Below, piece by piece: positions 30,701-32,466 of a DNA stretch of 32,466 nucleotides. The notes below the pieces were generated by a model. The model made no database searches and was not told where the DNA came from. It was given only the letters and a program-made list of their open reading frames with translations. Within the stretch, counting starts at the first letter, position 1, and each line of letters opens with the position of its first letter. The DNA comes from Planctomicrobium piriforme (GTDB taxonomy: Bacteria; Planctomycetota; Planctomycetia; Pirellulales; UBA1268): assembly GCA_945861585.1 (NCBI GenBank), contig CAMAVC010000035.1, forward strand, positions 1-32,466, read 5' to 3'. Made by a program: the position numbers and the translations under genes.

Positions 30701-32466
30701 GACACGGCCACCAACGTGCTCTTTGCCGACGGCGTGATCCGCGGCAACGGCGGCGCGGGCGTGATGGCCACCGACGGCGAGGACATCACGATCCAGTTCA
30801 GCGAGATCTCGGGGAATGCCGCCGACGGCGTGCTGTTCACGGGCTCGAGTGGCCTCATCGAGGGCAACGAGATCTTCGAGAACGGCGAGGACGGAATTCA
30901 CGTGAGCGGGCTCGGAGTCGGCGAAGACGACCCCAGTTTCCAAGTGAATGTGCTCGGCAATATCGTGCGGGACAACGCCGACGATGGCGTGCACTTCAAC
31001 AACGGAAGCTTCGTTGGAGAAGACCTCGACGGCGAAGACAGTCCGTTTTCACTGGTGGCGGGCAACACGATCGAGGGCAACGCCGACAATGGCGTGGAGC
31101 TCAGTGATGCCCAGGGCGTGTTCGTGGGTGGCCCGTCGGTGACGACTGGTGGCATCCTGGGCACTCCCAGCGACATCAACTTCATCAATCTCAACGGCCA
31201 TGCGGGCGTGTATGCCACTGGCGAGACGTTGGCGTTTGTCGTGGGGAACGAGATCGATTCCAACGGCCTCTATGGTGTCGAAAACGACGGGGCAAACGGG
31301 CTTGTGGTTGGATTTCCCACGGATGAACTGGCCAATACGATCCGGCGCAACGGCGAGGCGGGCGTCTATGTGCACGGCGAGGTCGACCAGGCGTTTGTGT
31401 TCAATAACGACATCTCGGAAAATCCGATCGGGGTGATGCTCACGTCGGTGACCGGGAGCTTGATCGTGGGCGGGCCGAACGCGTTCCCGGGCGAGGAGGA
31501 GACGCTGGGCAACCGCATCTTCGACAACGGCGAAGGGCTGCGGGCCACGGGCAGCTTCACCGCTGGGGATGCTGCCGTGCTCGGCAATCTGTTCGAGAAC
31601 AACCTCACGGGGGCCACGCTCGCAAGCGCCCAGGGCCTCTATTTCGGGGTCGGCGACGGCGAGGACTTCTCGGGCGGCAACACCGTGCAAAACAACAACG
31701 AGGGCCTGCGGGCGTCCGGCGATCTCACCGGCACGGTCGTGGAGGCCAACCAGTTCCTCGACAACACGAAGGTGGGCATCGCGCTGCAGTCGGCGAAGAA
31801 CCTGACCGTCGGCGGCACCGGCGAAGACTCGCCGAACTTCATCAGCGGCAGCCCGGCGGGCCTCTCGGCCTCGGGCACGATGACGGGTACGGAAGTCGTG
31901 AATAACGAGTTCAGCGAGAATGTGATCGGCATCGCGCTCTCGAAGGCCACGGGCATGACCGTGGGCGGCAACACGATCGATCAGAGCGCGAAGTACGGGA
32001 TCAGCGTGACGGGCAACAACGCCGGCACGGAGATCCTCGGCAACACGATCACGAGCACCGGTGACGGCCCATATGCCGGCAACGGCATCTACCTGTCGAA
32101 CGCTCGAAACGTCGACGTGATCGGCAACAGCGTCGACGGCAGTTCGCTCGCCGGCCTGTATGCCACGGGGAACACGTCGGGCACGGTGGTGCAGGGCAAC
32201 CTGTTCACCGACAACCGGATCGGCATGTTCCTCGAGAACGCTTCGAACGCCGTATTCGGCGGCCTCGGCGAAGACGAGGGCAACACGATCGTGGGCGGCG
32301 GCGATCCGCTCCTCGGAGAGTTCCGCGACGGCATCCTCGTCGTGGGCGGGGCGCCGGGGTCGAGCATCACGGGCACCGACATCACGGACGCGTCGACAGG
32401 CGTGTGGCTCCGTGATTCCCAAGACATCGAGATCACCGACACGTTCGTGACGGGCTCGTCGTTCTA
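27707..32466 (+). CDS. Giant surface protein 2 (partial): YVTN propeller, laminin-B-like domain, beta-helix
   Basis: The frame is open from ATG 27707 to the window edge, at least 1586 residues, with no internal stop in my full translation. The N-terminus is MRRDLSAWMQ, then ESLERRSMLAV (41-51), the planctomycete export motif. Two copies of a beta module (FGGAVGG...ASL.T.AGG) lie at 28310-28550 and 29602-29850. Between them is a seven-bladed YVTN propeller (residues about 285-633; VSVIDTATN, SPDGTTLYVSN). After a helix start (VSFPNGGTIKNFAGSGIY) comes a laminin-B/IV-like domain (about 807-977; FLAPSQFLGNW, LTFNLRVSN). The right-handed beta-helix then continues and is near-colinear with the paralogue. 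The C-terminus is outside the window, so anchoring cannot be judged. Function is inferred as extracellular binding or structure. Confidence 0.88.
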   Translation, partial: MRRDLSAWMQSLSSVARRPRQMRGRRPRSVTLAGQSLGGGESLERRSMLAVTASLSFGRLFIRLNAGGDEATLTSDGTNYTVEGTGYSATTFALSSVDALRVYGNYSQTNTKFTIGKGSDVVDDILVNEAVGTTVINQAIAPTTGEISIASPTAISLNANLTTVDAGISLAGPVTLGGTSADTITVGSGGGGATFLSTVDGLSRLVVNATDATVFGGAVGGKTALASLETDAGGQTVIGGGSVTTVGAAGQVYGDAVRIQANATFNAGSGPVTFSATVDGSRYVVTDTIAVGTTPWFIALSKDGSKGYVANENSNTVSVIDMATRTVIATVSVGSQPFDIQLSPDGSQVWTANRNSSSGSVSVIDTDTNTLLTTIVTGAPTEFLTFSPNGSTVYASNSDASTVSVIDADPNSPTYQQVVATISVTTPRPAVFSLDGSTAYVPSLAGNSVAVIDTATNEVTTSISVGSAPYFAALLPDGKRLYVPNFRGDSVSVIDTDAASGTYHTVIATIATGSRSRPQYLTVSADGAKVYVVCEGDDDVVVINTADNTIAARPAAGSYPVYPALSPDGTTLYVSNISGNTLSVIDTATNTNTQEVIVGSGPYGVGVSPDSETIYVVNSYGDSVSVVEVNPQFTLTVNSTGLTTFGGAVGGVVPFASLTTNAGGTTKIGGGLMRTVGSAGQTYNDAVELTAAALFRSDLAGPITLEQTLDGGYPAEFIAGEGAVLFKGAIGSVAPLAGLKITSAASTTGQSTLSLDGSVKGASTHGLWLGAGVSNVSFPNGGTIKNFAGSGIYAPDEGSQTLVASTFDFGADGWLVGNFLVPTPTPTDPDWVASGGNPGAYIRTTDGYGFTAFLAPSQFLGNWAADRVTGLTFNLRVSNSAAVNKATVVLSGSGISISKFGPYPTPNDTWVPYTLDLTSRSGWFYTNDGVTPGAAVSAADFATVLANVEEFRINAEWSSAPSATVDLDNVVLLANFPNDNLTFRGLTVENNGGAGMFLDTATNVLFADGVIRGNGGAGVMATDGEDITIQFSEISGNAADGVLFTGSSGLIEGNEIFENGEDGIHVSGLGVGEDDPSFQVNVLGNIVRDNADDGVHFNNGSFVGEDLDGEDSPFSLVAGNTIEGNADNGVELSDAQGVFVGGPSVTTGGILGTPSDINFINLNGHAGVYATGETLAFVVGNEIDSNGLYGVENDGANGLVVGFPTDELANTIRRNGEAGVYVHGEVDQAFVFNNDISENPIGVMLTSVTGSLIVGGPNAFPGEEETLGNRIFDNGEGLRATGSFTAGDAAVLGNLFENNLTGATLASAQGLYFGVGDGEDFSGGNTVQNNNEGLRASGDLTGTVVEANQFLDNTKVGIALQSAKNLTVGGTGEDSPNFISGSPAGLSASGTMTGTEVVNNEFSENVIGIALSKATGMTVGGNTIDQSAKYGISVTGNNAGTEILGNTITSTGDGPYAGNGIYLSNARNVDVIGNSVDGSSLAGLYATGNTSGTVVQGNLFTDNRIGMFLENASNAVFGGLGEDEGNTIVGGGDPLLGEFRDGILVVGGAPGSSITGTDITDASTGVWLRDSQDIEITDTFVTGSSF
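30125..30637 (+). other. Laminin-B (domain IV)-like segment inside giant protein 2
   Basis: Shows the ordered marks of the laminin B fold: DGWLVGNF, then a gap, GYGFTAFLAPSQFLGNW, LTFNLRVSN, VVLSGSGISI, WVPYTLDL, a helix-like AADFATVLANVEEFRI, and closing ATVDLDNVVL. The equivalent position in giant protein 1 goes straight from NFSNGGEITGFGEDGAGIW to further helix coils. Confidence 0.7.

Noticed and set aside
27707-32466. Giant gene 2 considered as broken, because several short frames overlap it
   Set aside because: Reading frame by frame from ATG 27707 shows no stop or frameshift to the window edge.

Overview
The window is high-GC DNA from a planctomycete, most likely a Pirellulales-type marine or freshwater lineage. 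The basis is family content: a DUF1501 / DUF1549-DUF1553 / haem-WD40 gene trio, several sulfatases, Tat-exported Gfo/Idh/MocA and TIM-barrel proteins, an Uma2 protein, and giant surface proteins with the planctomycete N-terminal motif L-(E/D)-x-R-x-M-L-A. No rRNA, tRNA, CRISPR array or transposase was seen.

Layout. (1) 1-3919, plus strand: the C-terminus of a sulfatase, an MFS transporter, a phytanoyl-CoA-dioxygenase-family protein, and a Tat-exported sugar isomerase/epimerase-like protein that overlaps it by ATGA. (2) 4080-10624, minus strand: a compact operon DUF1501 -> DUF1549/DUF1553 -> haem-motif/WD40/PPC protein. It diverges from a PAS-AraC regulator (10728-11471) across a 103-bp region with two back-to-back promoter candidates whose -35 boxes are the halves of one palindrome. 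(3) 11609-15602, minus strand: an Uma2-family protein, then a Gfo/Idh/MocA oxidoreductase 17 nt upstream of a fused NagB-like/PIG-L deacetylase gene. (4) 15834-20754, plus strand: a GntP-type permease, a small lipoprotein, a glycosyltransferase-like protein and a complete sulfatase. (5) 20936-32466, plus strand: two giant repetitive surface proteins in tandem. The second has no stop before the window edge.

Regions 1-4 look like scavenging of sulfated, amino-sugar-containing or acidic polysaccharide. Sulfatases remove sulfate, the NagB/PIG-L protein and oxidoreductases act on (amino)sugars, and the MFS and GntP carriers move small acids or sugars. That role is inferred from families only.

Region 5 is the most unusual part. 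The two giant proteins are paralogues with the same start (MRRDLS-W), the same upstream leader with a covarying small hairpin, and a near-colinear C-terminal right-handed beta-helix (24614-26223 matches 30854-32466). Their front halves differ: each carries a seven-bladed YVTN beta-propeller at a different place, and the second also has a laminin-B-like domain placed inside the helix. The propeller of the first protein has Thr codon use unlike the rest of its gene, which suggests recent import. Each gene boundary (sulfatase/giant 1 and giant 1/giant 2) carries the same palindromic repeat block, whose first three bases form the upstream gene's TAG stop. This reads as a modular surface-protein locus growing by duplication of a repeat + leader + N-terminus unit and by domain insertion.
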